Translations under genes and position numbers: made by a program
Notes under the pieces: model-generated
The model's input: the letters and a program-made list of their open reading frames with translations, nothing else
Told to the model about the DNA's origin: nothing
The model's database searches: none
NCBI GenBank assembly: GCA_016722075.1
Contig: JADKGW010000001.1
Coordinates: 4,898,001-4,962,000, forward strand
Source: Candidatus Kouleothrix ribensis
GTDB lineage: Bacteria; Chloroflexota; Chloroflexia; Chloroflexales; Roseiflexaceae
DNA length: 64,000 nt
Direction of reading: 5' to 3'
Shown: one piece after another, positions 56,621 to 64,000 of the stretch
Layout: the number at the start of each line of letters is the position of its first letter
Position numbering within the stretch: the stretch's first letter is position 1

Positions 56621-56650
56621 TTGACAGCATTCCGCCGCATCGCCTAGAAT
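56621..56650 (+). promoter_or_regulatory. Promoter of the GS-SDR-kinase-permease group
   Basis: TTGACA (56621-56626), an 18-bp spacer and TAGAAT (56645-56650). The leader to the start at 56803 is about 146 nt; no known riboswitch was recognised in it. Confidence 0.75.
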
Positions 56651-56802
56651 AGCCTCGTCCCCGACAGGTTTGAAGACCATTTCTTGTGGCGCTGGTGAGC
56701 CAGATCGCCCCGGCTGAACGGCAGGGCGTACGGTCTGTTCAGCTGCCGATGCCCAAGCGGTACTGCCGGCCGCCGCCTGCCGACGGCGATAGAGAGGTGC
56801 AT

Positions 56803-58194
56803 ATGAGCCATGGCCAAGTCCCAGGTATGCTCAACCGTGCCCAGCTCGGCGAGCTGATCGAGCGCGGCGAGATCGAGACGGTGCTGACGGTCTTCCCCGA
56901 CATGTATGGCCGCCTGATGGGCAAGCGCATCACGGGCCATTTCTTCATGGACCACGTGCTCGACGACGGCATGCACGCCTGTGATTACCTGCTGGCCTGC
57001 GACATGGAAATGGATGTCATCCCCGGCTACAAATACACCAGCTGGGAGACCGGCTACGGCGATTTCCACTGCGTGCCCGATCTGTCGTCGCTGCGGCGCG
57101 CGGCCTGGCTACCCAAAACCGCGATCGTGCTGTGCGATCTGCATACCCAGGACGAGCAGATCGTCGAGGTGGCGCCGCGGCGCATGCTGCAGCGCCAGCT
57201 CGAGCGAGCCGCCGCCATGGGCTTCACGATCAAGGGCGGCTCGGAGATCGAGCTATACCTGTTCAACGAGAGCTTCGACAGTGCCAAGGCCAAGAACTAC
57301 CACGATCTGCGGCCGATCGGCGATTACAACGAGGACTATCACATCCTGCAGGGCACCAAAGAAGACGACCTGGTCGGCGCCATCCGGCGCCACCTCGACG
57401 CCAGCGGCGTGCCGATCGAGTTCAGCAAGGGCGAGGCCGGGCTGGGCCAGCAGGAGATCAACCTGCAGTTCTGCGACGCGCTCAACCAGTGCGACCGCAA
57501 CATCCTGTATAAGCACGCCGCCAAAGAGATCGCCTGGCAGCAGAACAAGGCGATCACCTTCATGGCCAAGTGGGACGAGCGGCACACCGGGTCGAGCTGC
57601 CACATCCACATGAGCCTGTGGAACGCCGCCGACGACACGCCGGCCTTTGTGGGCGACCAGCCGCTGGTGGGTAAAATCACCAGCAACGACACCTTTCGCT
57701 GGTTTTTAGGTGGCTGGATGCAGCGCGCACGCGAGCTATCGGCCTGCTACGCGCCGTACGTAGCCTCGTACAAGCGCTACCAGTCGCGCTCGTGGGCGCC
57801 TACCGGCATCGCCTGGAGCTACGATAACCGCACCTCGGGCTTTCGCGTGGTCGGCCACGGCAAGTCGCTGCGGGTCGAATGCCGGCTGCCTGGCGCTGAT
57901 GCTAACCCCTACATCGCCTATGCCGCCGCGATTGCGGCCGGGCTCGACGGCGTGGCGAACAAGATCGAGCCGCCGCCAGTGTTCCAGGGCGATGTGTATG
58001 CCGCGCAGAGCCTGCCGCGCGTGCCGACCACGCTGTACGAGGCGATCGGCGAGTTCGAGCGCAGCGACTTCGCGCGCCAGGCGTTCGGGGCCGACGTAGC
58101 CGAGCACTACCTGCACTTCATTCGCACCGAGCAGCGCAAATTCGACGAAGTGGTGACCAGCTGGGAGCGCGCGCGGTACTTTGAGCGGGCCTAA
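56803..58194 (+). CDS. Glutamine synthetase-family ligase
   Basis: A 463-residue member of the GS superfamily: the start MLNRAQLGELIERGEIETVL, metal and ammonium region KGGSEIELYLF, and TGSSCHIHMSLW with the conserved catalytic histidines. ATP-dependent amide-bond formation is expected, but many family members couple glutamate to polyamines, ethanolamine or aromatics rather than ammonia (PuuA-like). The long distance from any other nitrogen gene and the neighbours (SDR, FGGY kinase, APC permease) favour a catabolic gamma-glutamyl ligase. GAGAGG stands before the ATG at 56803; an ATG at 56686 lies within the leader. Confidence 0.88.
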   Translation: MSHGQVPGMLNRAQLGELIERGEIETVLTVFPDMYGRLMGKRITGHFFMDHVLDDGMHACDYLLACDMEMDVIPGYKYTSWETGYGDFHCVPDLSSLRRAAWLPKTAIVLCDLHTQDEQIVEVAPRRMLQRQLERAAAMGFTIKGGSEIELYLFNESFDSAKAKNYHDLRPIGDYNEDYHILQGTKEDDLVGAIRRHLDASGVPIEFSKGEAGLGQQEINLQFCDALNQCDRNILYKHAAKEIAWQQNKAITFMAKWDERHTGSSCHIHMSLWNAADDTPAFVGDQPLVGKITSNDTFRWFLGGWMQRARELSACYAPYVASYKRYQSRSWAPTGIAWSYDNRTSGFRVVGHGKSLRVECRLPGADANPYIAYAAAIAAGLDGVANKIEPPPVFQGDVYAAQSLPRVPTTLYEAIGEFERSDFARQAFGADVAEHYLHFIRTEQRKFDEVVTSWERARYFERA

Positions 58195-58203
58195 CGCTAA
58201 CAA

Positions 58204-58249
58204 CCGAGAACCAAGAGCCGGTGCTGAACAATCGGTTCTTGGTTCTCGG
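58204..58249. repeat. CCGAGAACCAAGA inverted repeat
   Basis: A 13-bp stem (58204-58216 with 58237-58249) plus inner CCG/CGG. The right half resembles the GGTTCTCGG words inside the ABC-F gene at 18791. It sits between the ligase and SDR genes, immediately before the SDR ribosome-binding site. Confidence 0.7.
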
Positions 58250-58271
58250 CTCTGAGTTCTAGGGAGTAACC

Positions 58272-59045
58272 ATGCGACTACACGACAAGGTGGCGCTGAT
58301 CACCGGGGCCGGCTCGGGCATCGGCCGTGCAGCCGCGCTGCTGTGGGCCAGCGAAGGCGCCAGCGTGGTGGTGGCCGACGTAAACGACGCCGCCGGCCAG
58401 GCGGTGGTTGCGGAGCTGAGAGCTGCCGGTGGCCAGGCGATCTATGTCCATGCCGATGTGTCGCAGGCCGCCGACGCCGAGAATATGGTGCGCGCGGCCG
58501 AGGCCGCATTCGGCAAGCTGAACGTGCTATTCAACAACGCCGGAATCATGCACAGCGACGACGACAACGCGATCACCACCGACGAAGCGGTGTGGGATCT
58601 GACCATGAACATCAACCTCAAGGGCGTGTTTCTAGGCTGCAAGTACGGCATCCCGGCACTGCGGCGCGCCGGCGGCGGCTCGATCATCAATGTGGCCTCG
58701 TTCGTAGCGCTGCTGGGCGCGGCCACGCCGCAGATCGCCTATACCGCCAGCAAAGGCGGCGTGCTGTCGATGACGCGCGAGCTGGCAGTGATCCACGCGC
58801 GCGAGCACATCCGTGTGAATGCGCTGTGCCCCGGCCCGCTGCGCACCGAGCTGCTGATGAAGTTCCTCAACACCGATGCGAAGCAGCAGCGCCGGCTAGT
58901 CCACATCCCGATCGGCCGCTTTGGCGAGGCCCACGAGATCGCCCAGGCCGCGCTGTTCCTGGCATCCGACGAGTCGTCGTACGTCACTGGCGCAACGTTC
59001 ACAGTCGATGGCGGCATCACAGCGGCATATGTAACGCCCGAGTAG
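58272..59045 (+). CDS. Short-chain dehydrogenase/reductase
   Basis: A 257-residue classical SDR. TGAGSGIG binds the NAD(P) pyrophosphate, NNAG follows, Ser in NVASF and the YTASK motif complete the catalytic residues, and DVNDAAG after the second strand suggests NAD preference. It most resembles glucose-1-dehydrogenase/3-oxoacyl-reductase-like members. It lies 77 bp after the ligase gene and is probably co-transcribed. Its substrate is likely the alcohol or aldehyde intermediate of the pathway encoded here. Confidence 0.9.
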   Translation: MRLHDKVALITGAGSGIGRAAALLWASEGASVVVADVNDAAGQAVVAELRAAGGQAIYVHADVSQAADAENMVRAAEAAFGKLNVLFNNAGIMHSDDDNAITTDEAVWDLTMNINLKGVFLGCKYGIPALRRAGGGSIINVASFVALLGAATPQIAYTASKGGVLSMTRELAVIHAREHIRVNALCPGPLRTELLMKFLNTDAKQQRRLVHIPIGRFGEAHEIAQAALFLASDESSYVTGATFTVDGGITAAYVTPE

Positions 59046-59251
59046 CGCGGGGCGCGGCCCCGCACCCCCGCTGGGGTGCCCTACCCAGGGCTGAGGATCT
59101 TGCGGGCGGCGCTGCCCCCGCACCCCCGCTGGGGTGCCCTCGCCGGGGCTGGGGATCTTGCGGGCGGCGCTGCCCCCGCACCCCCGCTGGGGTGCCCTCG
59201 CCGGGGCTGGGGATCTTGCGGGCGGCGCTGCCCCCGCACCCCCGCTGGGGG
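59045..59251 (+). repeat. 58-bp tandem repeat, about 3.6 copies
   Basis: Units start at 59045 (57 bp, divergent), 59102 and 59160 (both 58 bp and nearly identical), and 59218 (truncated). Each contains CCCCCGCACCCCCGCTGGGG and GGGGATCTTGCGGGCGG. The period is not a multiple of three and the array begins at the SDR stop. Confidence 0.9.
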
Positions 59252-59387
59252 CGCAGCTGCGCCCCCAGACCCCCTAGCAATAGGAGCTATACTGGCCGGA
59301 ACGCCATCGACACATGCCTTGTCCAGCGATAGTCGGCTACATCAACAATTAACGTTGCTAACGCTGCCATAATTGATGATCGCCAGG

Positions 59388-59437
59388 GTTGCCCTGGGGC
59401 ATGCGCGCAGGACGGTGCGAAAGAGACATGGCAAAAT
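59388..59437 (+). repeat. Dispersed repeat family 3, copy 2
   Basis: Aligned without gaps to 39111-39160, 37 of 50 bases identical, sharing TGCCCTGnGGCATGCGCGCAG and the terminal GGCAAAAT. Confidence 0.6.
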
Positions 59438-59446
59438 AAGGGGCCT

Positions 59447-59615
59447 GGGGCGAAGCCCCAGCGCGGGGATGCAAGGGGCCGGCGGCGGCCCCTTGCCGCG
59501 GGGTACGGGGGCGCGTAGCCCCCGCATGCGCCCCAAGCAGGGCACGCAGGCGCGTAGCCCCCGAAACAGTGCAGGGCACAGGGGCGCCTAGCCCCCGAAA
59601 CAGTGCAGGGCACGC
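59447..59615. repeat. Clustered GC hairpins and short tandem repeats
   Basis: CTGGGGC-GAA-GCCCCAG and GCAAGGGGCCG-GCGG-CGGCCCCTTGC are strong hairpins. Then GCGTAGCCCCCG recurs with spacings of 39 and 34 bp, the later copies sharing CCGAAACAGTGCAGGGCAC. Confidence 0.75.
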
Positions 59616-59660
59616 GGGCGCAACGGCCGCGAGGCCGCGTGAAACCAACCCGGAGGGACA

Positions 59661-61142
59661 GTGACCGACTACATCCTCGGCATCGACCAAGGCACCAGCC
59701 AGACCAAAGCGCTGATCATGGACTGTGCCGGGCGGGTGCTGGCCACCAACACCGCGCCGGTCGCTACAACCGTGATCGGCGAGACGCAGATCGAGCAAGA
59801 TCCGCTCGACATTCTGCGCTCGGTCGAGCTGGCCTGCGCGCCGCTGCTGGCGCAGTACCCGGCGACGGTGGCCGGGCTCGACAACCAGGGCGAGACGTTT
59901 TTGCTGTGGGATGCTGCCAGCGGCGCGCCGCTGACGCCGGCGATTAGCTGGCAAGACAAGCGCGGCGCGGCGATCTGCCAGGCGCTCGAGGCCGCCGGCC
60001 ATGGCGCGCTGGTGCGCCAGCGCACTGGCCTGCTGCTCGACCCATACTTTTCAGCCAGTAAGCTGGCCCAGGTGCTGCGCGATCAGCCCGAGCTGGCCCG
60101 GCGCGCGGCCGCCGGCGCGCTGCGCTTCGGCACCGTCGACACGTGGCTGATCTGGCGGCTCAGCGCCGGCCGGTTGCATGTCACCGACCCGAGCACCGCC
60201 TCGCGCACGCTGCTGTACAACATCAACACCCTCGATTGGGACGCCGAGCTGCTGGCGCTGTTCGGCGTGCCGGCGGCGCTGCTGCCGCGCGTGGTTCCAT
60301 CGGCTGGCTACGCCGGCACGATCACGCTGGCTGGGCATACCCTGGCGCTGCACGGGCTGCTGTGCGATCAGCAGGCCGCCCTGTTTGGGCAGGGGTGTTT
60401 GGCGCCTGGCAGCGCCAAGTGTACCTTCGGCACCGGCGCATTCCTGCTGCTGAATACCGGCGCGCAGCCTGTGCTGAGCCAGCGTGGGCTGCTCGGCACC
60501 CTGGCCTGGCAGACGCCCGAGGCCACCCACTACGCGCTCGATGGCGGCGTATTCGTGGCCGGCGCGGCGGTCGAGTGGCTGCGCGACGAGCTGGGGATCA
60601 TCGCGAGCGCGGCCGAGAGCGACGCGCTGGCCCAGGCGGCCAACCCGGCCACCACGCCGCTGTACATCCCGGCGCTGGCCGGGCTGGCGGCGCCATACTG
60701 GCAGCCGCAGGCCCGCGGCACGATCTTCGGGCTGAGCCGTGGCAGTGGCCGGGCCGAGCTGGTGCGTGCCACGCTCGAAGGCCTGGCCCAGCGCGTCGCC
60801 GACGTGGCCACGGCCATGCAGGACGATGCGGGGCTAGCGTTGGCCGGCCTACGCGTCGATGGCGGGCCGGCTCGTAACCGCTTCCTAATGCAAACCCTGG
60901 CCGACAACCTCGGCACCGAGGTGCTGGTTGCGGCCGAAGTCGAGGCCACCGCCACAGGAGTAGCGCACATGGCCCGCCACCACGCGCATAGCGTTCCGCT
61001 CGACGCGATCGGCGCGGCGTGGCAAGCAGCGGAGGTGTATACGCCCCAGATCACAGCCAACGAGCGATTGGCACGCCGGGCACGCTGGCAGCGTGCCGTC
61101 GCACTAGCGATCGAGATGTACGCGAACGGATCGAACGGCTAA
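59661..61142 (+). CDS. FGGY-family carbohydrate kinase (glycerol-kinase-like, altered site)
   Basis: A 493-residue kinase starting at GTG 59661 with GGAGGG 6 nt upstream. The actin-like fold is evident (GIDQGTSQTKALI, DGGVFVAGAAVEWL, VDGGPARNRFLMQ). Compared with glycerol kinase, Glu78, Trp97, Tyr129 and Asp236 align with substrate-binding residues, but Arg83 of the E. coli enzyme is replaced by Gly77 in NQGET. The substrate is therefore probably not glycerol; a related polyol or sugar is more likely. It follows the SDR gene across a repeat array and precedes the APC permease by 18 bp. Confidence 0.9.
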   Translation: MTDYILGIDQGTSQTKALIMDCAGRVLATNTAPVATTVIGETQIEQDPLDILRSVELACAPLLAQYPATVAGLDNQGETFLLWDAASGAPLTPAISWQDKRGAAICQALEAAGHGALVRQRTGLLLDPYFSASKLAQVLRDQPELARRAAAGALRFGTVDTWLIWRLSAGRLHVTDPSTASRTLLYNINTLDWDAELLALFGVPAALLPRVVPSAGYAGTITLAGHTLALHGLLCDQQAALFGQGCLAPGSAKCTFGTGAFLLLNTGAQPVLSQRGLLGTLAWQTPEATHYALDGGVFVAGAAVEWLRDELGIIASAAESDALAQAANPATTPLYIPALAGLAAPYWQPQARGTIFGLSRGSGRAELVRATLEGLAQRVADVATAMQDDAGLALAGLRVDGGPARNRFLMQTLADNLGTEVLVAAEVEATATGVAHMARHHAHSVPLDAIGAAWQAAEVYTPQITANERLARRARWQRAVALAIEMYANGSNG

Positions 61143-61160
61143 CACAGGAGGGCCATCCGA

Positions 61161-62771
61161 ATGTCGAACAAGCCAAAAGACACGATCGGACACTCCCACG
61201 ACCACGACGCCGATGTACACGAGCTTCACAGCATGGGCTACGCACAAGAGTTGCTGCGGCGCATGAGCGGCTTCTCGAACTTCGCGATCTCGTTCGCGAT
61301 CATCTGCATCGTAGCGGGCGGCATCACTGCCTTCCAGGCCGGCCTGAGCGCGGCTGGCGGCGGCTCAATTGGCATCGGCTGGCCGATCGGCAGCTTGTTC
61401 GCCTTCATTGTCGCACTGGCCATGGCCCAGATCGCCTCGGCCTACCCGACTGCCGGCGGGCTGTACCACTGGAGCTCGATCCTGGGCGGCAAGGGCTGGG
61501 GCTGGGCCACCGCCTGGTTCAATTTGATCGGCCTGGTCTTCGTGGTCGCGTCGGTCGATGTCGGCCTGTACTTCTTGCTGAACGGCCTGATCCTGACCCC
61601 GCTCGGCATGGATCTCAGCCAGGTCGGCAATGTCAATCTGTTCGGCGCACCATTCAGCATCCCGCAGTTCGTGATTGTGGCGATCATCGTGATCACGCAG
61701 GCACTGTTCAATCACTTCGGCATTCGCGTGACTACACTGCTGACCGATTTCAGCGGCTATCTAATCTTTGCCACGGCGATCATCCTGACATTGGCGCTGC
61801 TGGCCTTTGCACCGAGCCTCGATTTTGGCCGGCTGTTTAGCTTTACCAACTACACCGGCGACCCTGGCGCGGGCATCTGGCCATCGACCGATAGCCTATT
61901 CAAGGCATTTCTGCTCGGCCTGATCCTGGTGTGCTATACAATCACCGGCTTCGATGCCTCGGCGCACACCTCGGAAGAGACGCGCGACGCCGCGCGAATC
62001 GTGCCGCGCGGTATGCTCCAGGCGGTGTTCTGGTCGGGCCTGTTTGGTTATATCATGGTCTGCTCGTTCGTGCTGGCCATGCCGAGCGTTGAGGAAGGCG
62101 CCGCGCAGGGCGTCAATGTGTTCTACTGGCTGCTGAACGGCTCGAGCATGCCGGGGATCGTGCGCTGGCTGATCAGCATCGGCATCGTGTTTTCGAACTA
62201 TCTGTGCGCGCTGGCCGGCCTTACGTCGCTCTCGCGGATGACCTATGCATTCGCGCGCGACGGCGGCCTACCGTTCTCGAACGCGCTCAAAACCGTCAGC
62301 GCGGTCTATCGCACCCCCGTAGTTGCGATCTGGGTCGGCGCGCTGCTCACGGTGATCGGCACACTCTACGCGCCGGCATTCCTGGTGCTGGCGGCCGGCT
62401 GCGCGGTGTTCCTCTACCTCTCGTATGTGATGCCGATCGCGGCAGGCCTGCTGGCCGAGGGCCGCAGCTGGCAGCACAAAGGGCCGTTCAACCTGGGCGT
62501 GTTTTCGCGGCCGGTGGCGGTGCTGGCGATCATCGGTGGCCTGGTGCTGGCCTGGGTTGGCTTTCAGCCGCCCAACGAGAAGGTGCTGTACGTTGGTGTG
62601 GGCATGGCCGTGGTGATGGTGGTGATCTGGTTTGCGTTCGAACGCCGGCGCTTCGAAGGCCCGCCCACTGGCGCGCGCATCCTGGCGCGCCAGGCCGAGA
62701 TCGCGGCGATCGAAGAGCGCCTGCGCGAGCAAGAGGCCGCCGCAACATTGCAGCGCGGCACTGTACAGTAA
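61161..62771 (+). CDS. APC-family amino acid/amine permease
   Basis: A 536-residue transporter with 12 predicted helices of the LeuT-fold APC family. The His-rich, acidic N-terminus (HSHDHDADVHELHSMG) is cytoplasmic, and helix 1 contains the unwound GG (VAGGITAFQAGL). The sequence resembles GABA/amine permeases more than lysine-type. The C-terminal tail beyond residue 495 is a charged helix. AGGAGGG precedes the ATG. With the GS-like ligase it suggests uptake and gamma-glutamylation of an amine. Confidence 0.9.
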   Translation: MSNKPKDTIGHSHDHDADVHELHSMGYAQELLRRMSGFSNFAISFAIICIVAGGITAFQAGLSAAGGGSIGIGWPIGSLFAFIVALAMAQIASAYPTAGGLYHWSSILGGKGWGWATAWFNLIGLVFVVASVDVGLYFLLNGLILTPLGMDLSQVGNVNLFGAPFSIPQFVIVAIIVITQALFNHFGIRVTTLLTDFSGYLIFATAIILTLALLAFAPSLDFGRLFSFTNYTGDPGAGIWPSTDSLFKAFLLGLILVCYTITGFDASAHTSEETRDAARIVPRGMLQAVFWSGLFGYIMVCSFVLAMPSVEEGAAQGVNVFYWLLNGSSMPGIVRWLISIGIVFSNYLCALAGLTSLSRMTYAFARDGGLPFSNALKTVSAVYRTPVVAIWVGALLTVIGTLYAPAFLVLAAGCAVFLYLSYVMPIAAGLLAEGRSWQHKGPFNLGVFSRPVAVLAIIGGLVLAWVGFQPPNEKVLYVGVGMAVVMVVIWFAFERRRFEGPPTGARILARQAEIAAIEERLREQEAAATLQRGTVQ

Positions 62772-63095
62772 GGGGCTGGGGCTTTCCAGGCATGGGCCAT
62801 GGCGCACCTACGCCCCGGCTAGTGGGAGGCGCGGCCGACCATCACGTGCTGGTGGTGACCGCCTTCCCTCAGACCGGGGCGTCTTCGGTACTGTAACATA
62901 CTGATCGCCGGGTGAGAATAGGACGTGAGACCATACTACCAGCCGTACTGAGGCCTAACAGTACATAGCTCTGTAGTCCTATCGTGCTGATTTTGGATGT
63001 GGTTTCTGGTGTAGGGGGTTCGCCCAGCATGCTGGGCTATGCGGATACCCCTCCCCCGTACCCCCTCCCCTGCTAGGGGAGGGGGCAGGAATTTG

Positions 63096-63134
63096 GCGTT
63101 CCAATGCGCTCGCTCCGCGAGCGCATTGGAACGC
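63096..63134. repeat. Perfect 18-bp hairpin
   Basis: GCGTTCCAATGCGCTCGC and its complement flank loop TCC. The 5' half shares TTGGCGTTCCAATGCG with the start of repeat family 2 copy 2 at 43554. Confidence 0.85.
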
Positions 63135-63179
63135 TCATAGGATACCCCCCTCTCCCAACATTGGGAGAGGGGGCAGGGG

Positions 63180-63300
63180 GGTGAGGGCCGATCGCATGGG
63201 CACGCGATTAACCAAAAACCCTCCACCTGATAGCGGAGGGCAATGGGGGTGAGGCCCGATCGCATGGGCACGCGATTAACCAAAACCCTCCACCTGAAAG
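63180..63300 (+). repeat. Direct repeat with 68-bp period
   Basis: Two units of about 54 bp (starting 63180 and 63248) share CCGATCGCATGGGCACGCGA then TTAACCAAAA and CCCTCCACCTGA, with only a few differences. The GCGATTAACC word also ends the family 2 repeats. Confidence 0.85.
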
Positions 63301-63369
63301 GCCCCCACCCTGCATCAGGGTTATGTGCGCCGCGCCGCGCATCAGGGCTACCGGCGGCGCAGCAAAGGC

Positions 63370-64000
63370 CTAGATGAAGCGTTGCACCAGCGTACGCGCC
63401 AGCTTCTCGGCCAGGCCAGTGTAGCCGGCGGGTGTTAGCGCGCGCAGCTCGGCCTTCACCGGCTCGGCCACATCGAGCGTGTCGACGAACTCGTGCAGGC
63501 GTGCCAGCGTGAGCGTGTGCCCGCGCGTCAGCTGCTTGAGCACCTCGTACGGCTCGGGGTAGCCCTCGCGCCGCAGGATCGTCTGCACGGCTTCGGCCAG
63601 CACCTCGGGGTGCGCGGCCAGGTCGGCCAGCATGCGCTCGGCATCCACGCCGAGCTTGCCCAGCCCGCGCGCAATGCGGCCGTATGCGAACAGGCTGTGG
63701 CCGCAGGCCACACCCAGGTTGCGCAGCACCGTGCTGTCCGACAGATCGCGCTGGAGCCGCGACACCGGCAGCTTGCGGCTGAAGAACTCGAGCAGCGCAT
63801 TGGCCAGGCCCAGGTTGCCCTCGGCATTCTCGAAGTCGATCGGGTTGACCTTGTGCGGCATGGTCGACGAGCCGACCTCGCCAGGGCGCGCGGCCTGCAC
63901 CAGGTAGCCCTCGCCGATATAGCGCCACACATCTTGCACCAGGTCGATCAGCACGGTGTTGAGCCGCTTGAGCGCGTCGCACAGCTCGGCCAGCGAGTCG
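63370..64000 (-). CDS. purB: Adenylosuccinate lyase, C-terminal part (5' end outside window)
   Basis: The visible 209 residues are the C-terminal half of PurB, which splits adenylosuccinate and SAICAR in purine synthesis. The fumarase/aspartase superfamily signature GSSTMPHKVNPIDFENAEGN is intact, followed by RDLSDSTVLRNLGVA, close to the E. coli PurB type. The frame is open to the window edge, so the start is beyond 64000. It is transcribed away from the edge and ends at 63370 beside the repeat region. Confidence 0.95.
   Translation of the reverse strand, partial: DSLAELCDALKRLNTVLIDLVQDVWRYIGEGYLVQAARPGEVGSSTMPHKVNPIDFENAEGNLGLANALLEFFSRKLPVSRLQRDLSDSTVLRNLGVACGHSLFAYGRIARGLGKLGVDAERMLADLAAHPEVLAEAVQTILRREGYPEPYEVLKQLTRGHTLTLARLHEFVDTLDVAEPVKAELRALTPAGYTGLAEKLARTLVQRFI

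Larger units (their letters stand above)
59252..59660. other. Structured gap before the FGGY kinase
   Basis: No gene seen. It contains a family 3 copy (59388-59437), stacked GC hairpins at 59447-59495, and a 34-39 bp periodic repeat at 59511-59615. All of it would be transcribed if the operon reads through. Confidence 0.65.
62772..63369. other. Gene-free, repeat-built region
   Basis: No gene seen. From 63043 it is built from repeats: a CTCCCC/GGGGAG hairpin, an 18-bp perfect hairpin (63096-63134), a CCCTCTCCCAA/TTGGGAGAGG hairpin, and two 68-bp-spaced units (63180-63300). Confidence 0.7.

Noticed and set aside
62936..63982. A 348-codon minus-strand frame overlapping purB
   Set aside because: It overlaps the real purB frame and runs across hairpin repeats without any recognisable domain.

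Overview
The window is GC-rich bacterial chromosome that reads best as Chloroflexota, probably class Chloroflexia (Roseiflexus/Kouleothrix-like). This placement is an inference from gene content, not from a marker-gene comparison: a TPR-CHAT protein, a tungsten-type aldehyde:ferredoxin oxidoreductase with tungstate uptake, Thermus-like 7Fe ferredoxins, an rplU-rpmA-rpmE run, and gaps full of GC-rich palindromic repeats. No rRNA, tRNA, CRISPR array, transposase or phage gene was recognised.

Layout. (1) 1-3.8 kb: the end of a TPR-CHAT (caspase-like) protein, then a secreted subtilisin. (2) 4.2-16.6 kb: a tightly packed, co-directional nine-gene cluster. It holds three glycosyltransferases, four divergent aminoglycoside-phosphotransferase-fold kinases, a heparinase II/III-family protein and an MsbA-type ABC exporter. 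A MarR regulator and a small membrane protein follow. I read it as synthesis and export of a (possibly phosphorylated) glycan or glycolipid; this is the best candidate for an undescribed system. (3) 17.8-22.3 kb: an ABC-F ATPase facing rplU-rpmA-rpmE, whose leader contains an attenuator-like hairpin, then a PIG-L deacetylase. (4) 22.6-36.2 kb: a tungsten island with two MoeA proteins (one fused to a binding-protein-like sensor), TupABC tungstate transport, a GntR regulator carrying the same sensor domain, the AOR, a MoaD-like protein, a DUF1952-like protein and, after a membrane protein, two near-identical ferredoxins. (5) 36.3-49.2 kb: a Crp/Fnr regulator, M1 metallopeptidase lipoprotein, aldehyde dehydrogenase, MA-type peptidase, malate synthase, VOC protein, a frameshifted acyl-CoA dehydrogenase, a B3/B4 protein and a MarR plus MFS-efflux pair. 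(6) 49.4-56.4 kb: EEP hydrolase, HAD protein, phosphodiesterase, class V aminotransferase, EamA transporter, PspC protein and a luciferase-like oxidoreductase. (7) 56.8-62.8 kb: a glutamine synthetase-like ligase, SDR, FGGY kinase and APC permease that look like one catabolic unit. (8) The right edge: the 3' part of purB.

The gaps contain a dispersed palindromic repeat family with at least ten arms at eight loci, a second family of paired hairpins in two copies, a third short family in two copies, and local tandem repeats. Several of these sit directly upstream of start codons and helped choose starts. Functions are inferred from motifs and context only; no database search was possible.
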